This document shows positions 1-8,740 of a DNA stretch of 64,000 nt, piece after piece. This DNA is from Calliopum simillimum. Its lineage: Eukaryota; Arthropoda; Insecta; Diptera; Lauxaniidae. A program made the translations under genes and the position numbers. A model generated the notes under the pieces. The model worked only from the letters and a program-made list of their open reading frames with translations, made no database searches and was not told the origin of the DNA. The stretch lies in NCBI GenBank assembly GCA_951812925.1, contig OX638368.1, positions 1,302,001 to 1,366,000 on the forward strand, written 5' to 3'. Positions within the stretch are counted from its first letter, which is position 1; the number at the start of each line of letters is the position of its first letter.

Positions 1-839
1 TAACAACTGATTTTTATTTTAACCACTCCAAGGACATTATATCCCAAAAATTCAAATCAAAAACATCTGTTGGAAGTGAAGACCAGAAGCGCCTCTGGCG
101 GTGAAAATTTGAATTCAGAGACGGTCAAACATTTTACTTAAATTAAGATTCAAAGGTTAACCTATCACCAATATTGTGTACCACACAGTTTTTTTCGGGT
201 CGAAAGGGTTAAAAAGTTTATTTCGAAATTTCTAACAAAAAAAAGAAGATTAATAAAATGCAAATTTATCTCTGCTGCAGTTAAGCACGAAAATCCTTTT
301 CACTTAAAACTTTTCAAATTATTTTCAAATTTTTGCCAAACAGCTGTTCACATTCACACGCGCAATTGCGTTCGTTTCAAGAATGCAAAAAGAAAACTTT
401 CAAAATCTTTCATTTTACGAGCGTAAGAGCAGCTTCATCTTAGAAATCCAAACTTGTCGAAACAAAGTACAAAAGAAAAACAACAACAACAGCACGAAAT
501 ACCTACAACAACAATAACAAGTAATTATTATCTTCCTGTAGGAAGCAGTCAAGTGCAAAAGTTTCTTGCGTAACAAAAGTTTTGCGGCTCACTTCATCTT
601 ATAAATGAAAATGATTAATATCTAATGGTTTAATGGTTGGTTTTTTCAAAAGAAAAAAAAAAAAAAGAATATACTTATAATAAAAGAGTTCAAACTTTGG
701 AAAACTGTGGGTGCATTAGAACACTAGTACTATTTCTCCGCAAGAGATAATTAATTGTATATTCAAAGCGAGAAAATTACGAATGTTTAGAATTTGAAAA
801 TTTATAACGATTTTTATTTTCGAATGAAGCAGTGCGGAA
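1..839. other. AT-rich region, no gene seen
   Basis: No open frame of useful length and no convincing paired splice signals were found on either strand. The stretch contains A-rich runs, CAA-rich DNA around 480-520 and a slightly GC-richer patch around 345-440. It looks like ordinary intron or intergenic DNA. Confidence 0.5.
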
Positions 840-1130
840 CATTTGACTCATATTGTCATTTTGTCATTTTATTAATCGTCATTCTATCAATTTGTCAATC
901 TACCAACCTATTAATCTCTCAATCTATCAATTTATTGATCTAACAAACTGTCAATATATCAATTTGTCAATCTGTCAACCAGTCGATCTATCAATATATC
1001 AATGTATCAATCTGTCAATTTATTAAGCTATCAATCTATCAATTTGTCAATCTATCAATCAGTCGATCTATCAATGTATCATTCTGTCAAACTTTCAACC
1101 TGCCAATCTATCAATCTGTCGTGTGATTTT
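840..1130. repeat. Degenerate octamer tandem repeat (TCAATCTA-like)
   Basis: About 290 bp is made of imperfect 8-bp units that alternate forms such as TATCAATC, TGTCAATC and TATTAATC, roughly 30 to 35 units in all. Units differ at one or two positions, so the array is old rather than freshly expanded. No open frame crosses it. It lies about 150 bp left of the inverted-repeat element that hosts the copia insertion. Confidence 0.85.
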
Positions 1131-1289
1131 TTAAATGAACTAAACCAAAAATGTTTCATACTTCGGATTTAATCTTGATTTTTTTTTACACAAAATTGTC
1201 ACGGCTGAATTTCGGCCATGTTCGAAGTATAGTTACTTCAAAATTATATTTCAGAAAGGTGGAACTCTCCGATTATATATCGATACGTC

Positions 1290-1440
1290 TATTGTAAAAA
1301 CCGAGACAAAAGAAAAGCACAACCATTCGGTTTGAAATCAAGAAACAGAAGGAGAGAATATTTATTATTTCAATTCTTTTTACTTTCATATCCTTAGTGT
1401 TGCCATACTATTTATTCAATACATTTATTCTTTTACAACA
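1290..1440 (-). repeat. 3' LTR of copia-like element
   Basis: This copy is 151 bp and matches the 5' LTR except for one A/C difference near position 1316 (AGAAAAGC here, AGAACAGC in the other copy). It follows the polypurine tract on the coding strand. Target duplication ACGTC flanks it at 1285-1289. Confidence 0.93.
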
Positions 1441-1448
1441 CTTCCCCT
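1441..1448 (-). promoter_or_regulatory. Polypurine tract of copia-like element
   Basis: On the element's coding strand AGGGGAAG directly abuts the 3' LTR, the expected position of the RNase-H-resistant primer for plus-strand DNA synthesis. Confidence 0.8.
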
Positions 1449-1532
1449 GAATAAGTATTTAATAAACAAAAGAAAATAACAAATTCATTTTAAATTTAAT
1501 TTTCAAAAAACTAGATACTAGGCAAATAAATA

Positions 1533-1905
1533 CTATTCTAAACCAAATTTATTTACGAGTGTTGAGAATTTAGGTGTATTAACTGCTTTCGTTAAAATAT
1601 CGGCCAACATCTCGTCGGTTGGTATATAAGCAATTTTTAGACTCCCATCATCAAGTTTCTCGAGTATGAATTTTACTCGTAAGTCCACATGCTTTGTTCG
1701 TGGAGAAAATGAACCATTTGATGCTACATGAATAGCGCTTTTGTTGTCACAAAATAACGTTGTTGGTTCGGTGATGCCAGTAACCAACTCTGACTCCATC
1801 CGCTTGAGCCAAATCAACTCCTGTATTGCGTTGACCATCGACATAAATTCGGCCTCAGTGGTTGATAGGGCAACAGTTTTCTGCTGCTTTGTGCACCGCT
1901 CCACC
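1533..1905 (-). pseudogene. Out-of-frame RNase H C-terminal segment of copia Pol
   Basis: The minus strand continues the RNase H domain in a frame offset by one from the main polyprotein. It holds the STTEAEF segment with the catalytic glutamate, the FCDNKSA segment with the next aspartate, a KHVDLR segment, and a copia-like C-terminus with an ILTKA motif before its stop. The switch falls near 1885-1910, just where the main frame loses similarity, so it is a small indel in a tryptophan-rich loop. It may be a lesion of this copy; a programmed frameshift is less likely because the domain is normally fused in frame in this family. Confidence 0.85.
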
Positions 1906-4900
1906 TTGAAAACTGAATACATAGCCGGAAGTTGAGCGTCGCTCATCAAGGTCGCCAGCCCAGTCTGCATCACAGTAGCCCATAATATTAGAAGGTTGCC
2001 TGCGATAAACAAGACTTTTATTTAAAGAACCTTTTAAATACCTCATCACACGCTTGACAGCTGTCCAATGTGCCTTCCCAGGATTGACACTATATCGACT
2101 GAGAACATTAACTGCAAAACTAATGTCAGGTCGAGTAACCTGTGCTGCAAAAAGTAGACATCCGACAGCTTGCATGTACGGAACTTTTGCCATTGCTTGC
2201 TGCTCAAGCTCATTCGTAGGTGACATCGCTGCTGTAAGCTTCTGATTAACATCGAGTGGTGTCCCAATAGGACTACATTCAAACATTGAAAAACGCCTCA
2301 AAACAGCTTCGATGTACTGCTGCTGGTCGATTTTCGTTACACCTTTCTTTAAGTCACGTACAATTCGAATTCCTAATATAGAGCTGGCTTCGCCCATATC
2401 TTTCATCTTGAAATGCACCGACAGCTCACTTTTCAGATTATTGATCAAAAATATATCGCTCCCAAACACCAAAATATCGTCGACGTAGATAGCAACATAT
2501 AACATATTGCTACTTTCAGCACAATAGTACACACATTGATCAGTATCGCTGCGCTTCAGTCCAAACGATGTCAAAACAGTGTTGAGTTTCTCATTCCATA
2601 CTCTGCTGGATTGTTTGAGCCCATAAATCGATTTTTTTAATAAACACATTCTGCCGGTGCCATCATCAAATTCTTGAGGTTGATTCATAAAAATTTCTTC
2701 CTTCAAGTCGCCATTCAAAAAAGCTGTTATTGCATCAAGCTGATGAATGACTAAATTGTGCTTCGTCGCCAAGGCCAACAAGAAACGGATTGAACTATAT
2801 CGAACTACGGGTGCGAATGTTTCGTCGTAGTCTATTCCATGTTGCTGACTAAATCCACGAGCCACCAGTCTAGCTTTTCGGCGAATAAGGTTACCACCTG
2901 CATCATACTTTGATTTAAATACCCATTTAGAACTTATCGATTTCTTTCCTGCCGGCAAATCTGCTATCACCCAAGTGTTATTTTCAGCAAGTGATTTAAT
3001 TTCCGCTTGCATCGCTTTTTTCCACTCCTCGGACTGTTCAGATGATAAAGCTTCCTTCACAGTTGCAGGATCTTCCGATACAAAATCTATCGCACAAAAA
3101 TTATAAGTAGGCTTAGGCTTGCTGTTTAACCGCTCAGATCGCCGAAACTGCTCTTCTTGTTCGATTGCGTCTTCAAATACATCTTCAGGTGCAATATTAT
3201 CATCATTAATATCTTCGTTGTTGTCATCAGCATCAACGTTCTCAGATTCTTCTATGCTAGCGCCTTCAGTTGACGTTTCACATTTTGATTCAATCTCCCC
3301 TGAATCGGCAACGGACTGCTCTCCATCAATGTCAACTATAAATGACGGCAATTCATTAGTATGAGTGAATGAATTATAGTTACCTGACTCATGTTCGATG
3401 AAGACTACATCTCGGCTAATAATAATGCGCTTTGTATTTGCGTTAAAGAGCCTGTATGCCTTCGACTCATTACTGTACCCAAGAAGAATACATTCGACCG
3501 ATTTTGGATTCAGCTTACTTCGCTTCTCATCAGGAACGTGAACCATCGCTTTACACCCGAAAACACGAAGATTATTCAAATTTGGTGTAATATTCGTCCA
3601 CAACTCTTCAGGACTTTTATCATGTCCCCTACACGGAATTCGATTAAGAAGATATGCTGCTGTCGTAGCAGCTTCAGCCCAAAATTTTTCATCCAAACAA
3701 GCATCCAATAACATGCACCGTACGCGATCCATAATTGTACGGTTCAGCCGTTCAGCTACGCCATTTTGTTCAGGCGTGTAAGGCGCAGTTTTCTGATGCA
3801 ATATGCCGCAACTTTCAATGTAATTTGTGAATTTCGTATTCACATATTCAGCCCCATTATCAGTACGAAGCACTTTAATTTTGACGCTGCACTGATTTTC
3901 AACGAAATTTTTAAATTTCGTAAATTCACTGAAAACGTCAGATTTCTTTTTAATAGGAATAACAAAAACTTTTCGCGTGCAGTCATCTACAAACGTTAAC
4001 AGGTACCGTGCTCCAGAAAATGATTTGGTTTTTATTGGACCCATTACGTCTGAATGCACCAGATCCAACATATTCACAGCTCGATTACCAACGTCTTTAA
4101 AAGAATTGCGCGTTTGTTTACCTTTTATGCATGTAATGCATTTGTTGTTGTTTTTCAGCGCAAACTGCACTCCAGTTGAAGCATTCTTTACATGTTTTAA
4201 ATTTTCGTCACAAATATGTGCGAGCCTTCTATGCCAAAGTTCGAAATTATCCGTCACTGCTAGCGCCAATTCATTCCTTTCTGGTTTTACAATGCAATTT
4301 AGGCGATATAATTCATCTTTTGCAGTTGCAGTTGCAAACAAATTATATTCGCTGTCAAAAATTTTACAAATGTCACCATCGAAGAGCACTTTATTTCCTC
4401 TTTTTGCAAGTTGACGGACGGACAATAAATTCGCACATAACTGTGGTATGCATTCTACGTTTTTTATGATCGCATTTGTTTTTGTTTCTCCTACTATTAG
4501 CTGCATAGCGACGTCACCAACACTGTCAACAGAAACTTTTGCATTGTTAGCAACAACTATTTCTTTGCTCTTCACATTTTCAACATTACGCATTATTTGC
4601 TTATTATTGACCATGTGTGACGTCGATCCCGAATCAACGTACCAACTATGTGAATCGTCTCTTGTTGCAAGAAAAGAGCGAGTGAGAAGTACTTTTGTTT
4701 CTTGTAGCTTTTTTCCGCTATTCTTCTTCACTTTATTCGGACAATTTTTATTGAAATGGCCTTTTTGCTTACAATAATGACATTTGTATGCAGTAATGCT
4801 TCCCGACTTATTCTTCGATTTTGAATACAGAGCACCTTCAAATTGATCATTATCAAATTTTGCGTCTTGCAATAACAAATTTTTTACATTGTCAACAGTA

Positions 4901-5409
4901 AGCTTTGCTTGTGAATTTTCAACAGCCATAACAAGAGAACGAAAATCGTCGGGCAAGCCGGCAAGCATTAATGATGCTGTCACTTCTTCATCAACTTTTA
5001 GGCCTGCATTTGTAACTTTAAGTGACGTCATAACCATTTTATTCACATAGTCTTGCATTGATTCGCAGTCGGAAAGCTTCAGACGTACTAACTGCTTTAA
5101 CAATTCAACTTTACGTGTAAGCCCACTGTCTTCATAAGCTGCCATTAACGCGTCACATGCCTCCTTTGCCAATTCTGCAGTAGCTATGTGAGCAAAATTT
5201 CCAGGTTCTATCATTAAAGTGATTTCTGCAAGCGCACGTTCGTTGAGTTCCAACTCCTTGTCACTTGGTGTTTGTGGTAATCCCTTGTTGACCATCTTCC
5301 AACATCCTTTGATTACGAGATATGATTGAGCATGCCGCTTCCTGGTGTCAAAATTCTCGCGGCCCCTCAATTTCTCGAAAGGAAACGAAAGTGCATTATT
5401 CGAACTCAT
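1855..5409 (-). CDS. copia-type Gag-Pol polyprotein, frameshifted before RNase H
   Basis: This 1184-residue frame is a copia polyprotein that would package, cleave, reverse-transcribe and integrate the element. It has an N-terminal Gag region (1-200), a CCHC zinc knuckle (about 210-223), an aspartic protease with DSGST at 259-263, and an integrase zinc site with H393, H398, C424 and C427. The integrase core has D454, D517 (TDNG) and E553 (GVAER), and is followed by an acidic linker (about 700-755). The RT spans about 795-1040 with D892 and the YVDD box ending at D977/D978. RNase H begins with CDADW at 1146-1150, then the frame diverges after about 1171 and stops at 1184. The start is the first in-frame ATG, about 120 nt after the primer site. 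Confidence 0.93.
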   Translation of the reverse strand: MSSNNALSFPFEKLRGRENFDTRKRHAQSYLVIKGCWKMVNKGLPQTPSDKELELNERALAEITLMIEPGNFAHIATAELAKEACDALMAAYEDSGLTRKVELLKQLVRLKLSDCESMQDYVNKMVMTSLKVTNAGLKVDEEVTASLMLAGLPDDFRSLVMAVENSQAKLTVDNVKNLLLQDAKFDNDQFEGALYSKSKNKSGSITAYKCHYCKQKGHFNKNCPNKVKKNSGKKLQETKVLLTRSFLATRDDSHSWYVDSGSTSHMVNNKQIMRNVENVKSKEIVVANNAKVSVDSVGDVAMQLIVGETKTNAIIKNVECIPQLCANLLSVRQLAKRGNKVLFDGDICKIFDSEYNLFATATAKDELYRLNCIVKPERNELALAVTDNFELWHRRLAHICDENLKHVKNASTGVQFALKNNNKCITCIKGKQTRNSFKDVGNRAVNMLDLVHSDVMGPIKTKSFSGARYLLTFVDDCTRKVFVIPIKKKSDVFSEFTKFKNFVENQCSVKIKVLRTDNGAEYVNTKFTNYIESCGILHQKTAPYTPEQNGVAERLNRTIMDRVRCMLLDACLDEKFWAEAATTAAYLLNRIPCRGHDKSPEELWTNITPNLNNLRVFGCKAMVHVPDEKRSKLNPKSVECILLGYSNESKAYRLFNANTKRIIISRDVVFIEHESGNYNSFTHTNELPSFIVDIDGEQSVADSGEIESKCETSTEGASIEESENVDADDNNEDINDDNIAPEDVFEDAIEQEEQFRRSERLNSKPKPTYNFCAIDFVSEDPATVKEALSSEQSEEWKKAMQAEIKSLAENNTWVIADLPAGKKSISSKWVFKSKYDAGGNLIRRKARLVARGFSQQHGIDYDETFAPVVRYSSIRFLLALATKHNLVIHQLDAITAFLNGDLKEEIFMNQPQEFDDGTGRMCLLKKSIYGLKQSSRVWNEKLNTVLTSFGLKRSDTDQCVYYCAESSNMLYVAIYVDDILVFGSDIFLINNLKSELSVHFKMKDMGEASSILGIRIVRDLKKGVTKIDQQQYIEAVLRRFSMFECSPIGTPLDVNQKLTAAMSPTNELEQQAMAKVPYMQAVGCLLFAAQVTRPDISFAVNVLSRYSVNPGKAHWTAVKRVMRYLKGSLNKSLVYRRQPSNIMGYCDADWAGDLDERRSTSGYVFSFQGGAVHKAAENCCPINH

Positions 5410-5529
5410 CGCGACAATATTCTAAACTAGACTTTACGGTTAAGCAAAATCAAAATTAAATTTTATTTTTTAAGAAATGAAATCAAAAACTTATTTTCGC
5501 AAATAAAATTTAATAACCGCGTGTCAAAC

Positions 5530-5540
5530 GGCCCATAACC
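5530..5540 (-). promoter_or_regulatory. Primer-binding site, initiator-tRNA-Met anticodon region
   Basis: The plus strand reads GGCCCATAACC directly against the 5' LTR. This equals the anticodon-loop segment of eukaryotic initiator tRNA-Met, so the element RNA would pair with the middle of the tRNA rather than its 3' CCA end. Drosophila copia is known to prime from a cleaved half of this tRNA in the same way. The match is 11 nt. Confidence 0.85.
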
Positions 5541-5691
5541 TATTGTAAAAACCGAGACAAAAGAACAGCACAACCATTCGGTTTGAAATCAAGAAACAGA
5601 AGGAGAGAATATTTATTATTTCAATTCTTTTTACTTTCATATCCTTAGTGTTGCCATACTATTTATTCAATACATTTATTCTTTTACAACA
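5541..5691 (-). repeat. 5' LTR of copia-like element
   Basis: This 151-bp LTR lies upstream of the gag-pol frame. On the coding strand it begins TGTTGTAAAAG and ends TTTTACAATA, a 10-bp terminal inverted repeat with one mismatch, so the end is TA rather than the usual CA. AATAAA motifs occur near its start. It is expected to hold promoter and polyadenylation signals. Target duplication ACGTC follows at 5692-5696. Confidence 0.93.
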
Positions 5692-6197
5692 ACGTCCAAC
5701 TTAAAAGTTGGTAACTCGAAAATCCTAGTTTTTAGTTACGATCAGGGTATTTCCATATAAATGTGAAAAATTTCTTGTTTCTTTTCAACCTTCAACTATA
5801 TCCAAACTAATGTTTAATTGAAGAAACATTATCATTTAGTGTCAAAATTAAGATTGGTCATTGCAATTCGTTATTATCGCGTTTTTTAGTTAATGTCTGC
5901 ACATCACAAGAAGTAAAAACGGGCATAAAAATAAAACGGTACTTCTGCGAGGAAAGTTATGAATCTGGTGGTGACAGTATTAGTTGTGATGATAATATAC
6001 CATCTGTATTTAAACCATAAATAATATCAATCGCGATATAATAGACTTAGCTAAACAATTATTAAATTTTGATCTAGTTTTGGTTCCTGTGCATAAAAGC
6101 CAGAAGTAGTTCTTTATTATTCTTGTATTTTGACCCAATTTTACTTTTTATACCTATGAACTTGAAAAGGCCCCCTGTATTGGTCTAAAAATCGATA

Positions 6198-6593
6198 GTA
6201 ACGCGAGTTACCAATTTTTTGTAATGCGAGTTACCACATAATTTTTGCATTATTTTAAATAATACCACTTAATATTGTTGTTTCTAATAAAGAAATACTT
6301 ATTGATATCCTGCTGCCTTTATTTATGTCTAATGTAAAGAAATTTACCCACAAATTTCGCAGAAACTTGCGAAAGAAATTTACGCTCTGAACATGTTGTC
6401 CAAAAATGGTAACGCGAGTTACCAGCACTAATAACTATTTTACTGGTTAAATATTAAGGTATCATAGAAAATTGCAACAAGAACAAAGTATTTTGTTTAT
6501 AAAGAATCCAATTTTATTAGTCAATCCAAAGGCTGTGCCTCAAAAGCTCCATTAAACTCTTAAAAAATGTTCTGATTGTAACGCGAGTTACCA
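6198..6593. repeat. Four copies of GTAACGCGAGTTACCA motif
   Basis: Near-identical 16-bp motifs occur at 6198-6213, 6221-6236 (one change), 6409-6424 and 6578-6593. Each is an imperfect palindrome (GGTAAC...GTTACC when flanked by G). Related half motifs sit near both ends of the host element, around 5708 and 6948. Such subterminal repeats are typical of transposase-binding sites, but that role is inferred. Confidence 0.75.
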
Positions 6594-6993
6594 TGGAATT
6601 ATCCATCATTTTTGTATTGTTTTCGGGAAAACAAAAAAACCAAAAACAAAAATTTAATAAATACTTTGGAAATCTGTAGTCCAAATAAAGGTTTTTCGAC
6701 AATTAAATCGTTGTCACTATTCCAAATGAATTTACAGAGATATGAACAACTTCAACTTTGGATAAAGATGATTACAATTGAGTTATAACTCTAGTTACCA
6801 AGTTTTTGCATGGAGACTCCACTAAAATATACTTAGGTTGTAACTTCAAAAATTGCTCCCAGCCCTTCAAATTTCAAGCTAGAGATACCAAAATTTGACA
6901 CAAGATAGAGTCTAATACGCAGATTTCGAAAATCATTGTCCCGTAAAAAGTTGGTAACTTAAGTTACAAATATTAACGTTGGATGTATCGATA

Positions 6994-8271
6994 TGATAAA
7001 GTAATATATAATTCTTTAACTTTAAATTGAAATTTATCGAAATACTTCAAGAAAAAGTACTAAGCATTGCAGATAGTGCACTATCAAATCGTAAAGATTA
7101 AAATTTTTTACGCAACATTCATATAACAACATAAAGATACAAAAAAAAAGTAATAAAACGTGAAACATTAAATTGAATGACCAATTCAAATCATGGATAC
7201 GTCATGTTGTCTCACGTTTTTGAGCGCAGATGATGAGCGAAAACCATTTGTTTTTTATAACTTCATCGTTGATTGTGGTGAAACTAACCAACGCAGTCAT
7301 AAAGCAGAAAATTTGTAAGCACACATACAAATACAAAGAAATACACACACACAGATACATTTGATATTCAATTATGATCAGCGGAAATTGCGTTCATTCA
7401 TGTTGAATAACTCTGTACTGCAAAATATTAAATACAAATTTTATCATCATTTAATTGGGTATTTGAATGAAAGTTTGCATACATACTTATTTGACATTAT
7501 GCTTACAATTTGATATTTATGATGCAAATATAAGCAAAGTTATAAAGCTTATGGCAAGGTAGTGGATTAAAGACAACACAAAAGCAAACTTATTTTATAT
7601 TTTAATGAAAAAGACAAATGTGATTTATTCAGTTTATCTTAAGTTGATTTCCATTTGATTTATGATTTAACACCCATTTACCGATCAGCTTATCAATCAG
7701 TAAAGGTCCGCCATTGACATAACAAAAATCGGTTTCTGTTGTGCAAATGATTTTGTAACCCGCAAAAAAATAACAGATGATGCAACACACACTTAAGTGG
7801 ATAAAAAATTATAATGAACAGGAAGCAAAACAAAAAAACAAGCTCTTGAAAAACTAATAAATATTTGAATTAACGACTTTGCATGGCGAGCGAGCATTCT
7901 CCAACTTTTCAACATCAACACCTACCGTATACAGGAATGGCATATTAAATGGACTGTTAAGCTCTTGCATAACATTTTCTCCTTTTTCTTGCTTTTTATT
8001 TTGGAAATGATGCAACACGCCCCATGATAATTACAAAACTGCCTAAAAGCATGCACTGAAATTAGTAATAAAAGACAAAAACATGAGAATTGGATTTTTT
8101 ATTACAAAAACCCTGTTGGAAATTAGTGGGACGTTGAATATTTTTCTTGAATCTACCAGCGCCAGGAACAAATTGAATAAATCGAGTATCGTAAGTTGAG
8201 CATACTTTAAGGGTGTATAAAAAGCTCATAAATTTAGTACTTATTTAACAGTTTTAAAATAACTGTTATAT
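6994..8271. other. Intron-like DNA, no gene seen
   Basis: AT-rich sequence with short CA-rich tracts around 7320-7360. No open frame, RNA gene or transposon end is apparent. Confidence 0.5.
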
Positions 8272-8556
8272 TACGTTTCCATCAGAGAGTTCGCTGTGAT
8301 GAGATCTAGAAATCTCTTCGCTTATTTCTTCCCGCTTCCACTGGCCGAAGAAGATTTATTTTTTGACAGTTAATGTCAAAAGTTAGTGGAAAGTCTTCCA
8401 ATTGATTTATTTTTAATGACATTTAATGTCAGAGTTCAAGCGTACCACTTGGTCTCGACAGGAATAGATTTATTTTTGTCAAAATAAATCACATTATTTA
8501 CGTCAAAACTTAAGGAAAAATCTGGAAACAGCCCTAAACCACCTCATGGGAACGTA
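8272..8556. mobile_element. Possible short inverted-repeat element (MITE)
   Basis: TACGTTTCCATCAG at the left is matched by the reverse complement TACGTTCCCATGAG at the right, 12 of 14 positions. Inside, GATTTATTTTT followed by a GACA/TGTC arrangement recurs three times (about 8353, 8403 and 8467). Target duplication is unclear. The call is tentative because the inverted repeats are short. Confidence 0.4.
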
Positions 8557-8696
8557 GTATACGCATGCAAAAGTATGCTGCAAAAAAAAAAAAAAAACCT
8601 TTAAATATTTTTGAAATATTTGAAAAAAATTTGCACACTCTTTAGCTGAAAATATTAAAAGATCTGTGAGTACATATTATCGAATATGAAACATAC

Positions 8697-8740
8697 CGCC
8701 TTGGTAGTAACATCTCGAGTACAAGGAGTCTCTTGCTTAC
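8697..8740 (-). other. Candidate recursive splice site with 44-nt exon
   Basis: On the minus strand a T-rich tract ending TTCACAG is immediately followed by GTAAGC, so a 3' and a 5' splice site abut at 8741/8740. This is the layout of a recursive splice site in long fly introns. A second donor, GTATGT, lies at 8696-8691 and defines a possible 44-nt exon (8740 down to 8697), clearly GC-richer than its surroundings. Joined after the single G left by the exon ending at 58720, it reads 15 open codons and ends in phase 0. It could be a true micro-exon, a recursive-splicing exon that is normally skipped, or chance. Confidence 0.45.

Larger units (their letters stand above)
1290..5691 (-). mobile_element. 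Ty1/copia LTR retrotransposon, 4.4 kb, recent insertion
   Basis: A complete element in copia order on the minus strand: 5' LTR (5541-5691), primer-binding site (5530-5540), about 120 nt of leader, a gag-protease-integrase-RT frame (5409-1855), an RNase H segment in another frame (to 1533), polypurine tract (1441-1448) and 3' LTR (1290-1440). The 5-bp duplication ACGTC flanks it at 1285-1289 and 5692-5696. The LTRs differ at one of 151 positions, so the insertion is young. Length is slightly below Drosophila copia and close to other fly copia-like elements. The frameshift near the RNase H domain probably makes this copy non-autonomous. Confidence 0.95.
1278..6993. mobile_element. Inverted-repeat DNA element split by the copia insertion
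   Basis: The left end reads TATCGATACGTC at 1278-1289 and resumes as CAACTT after the copia copy and its target duplication. The right end (6977-6993) is the reverse complement, with one mismatch over about 16 bp. Without copia the element would be about 1.3 kb. TA next to CGATACRTCC at both ends would suit a TA target duplication. The interior has no usable ORF but carries a repeated near-palindromic motif (see 6198-6593). The superfamily is not recognised; the call rests on the terminal symmetry. Confidence 0.55.

Noticed and set aside
840..1130. CRISPR-like array
   Set aside because: Units are contiguous degenerate octamers with no spacers, in a eukaryotic sequence.
1741..4777. Plus-strand frames inside the copia element
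   Set aside because: They are antisense shadows of the gag-pol frame.
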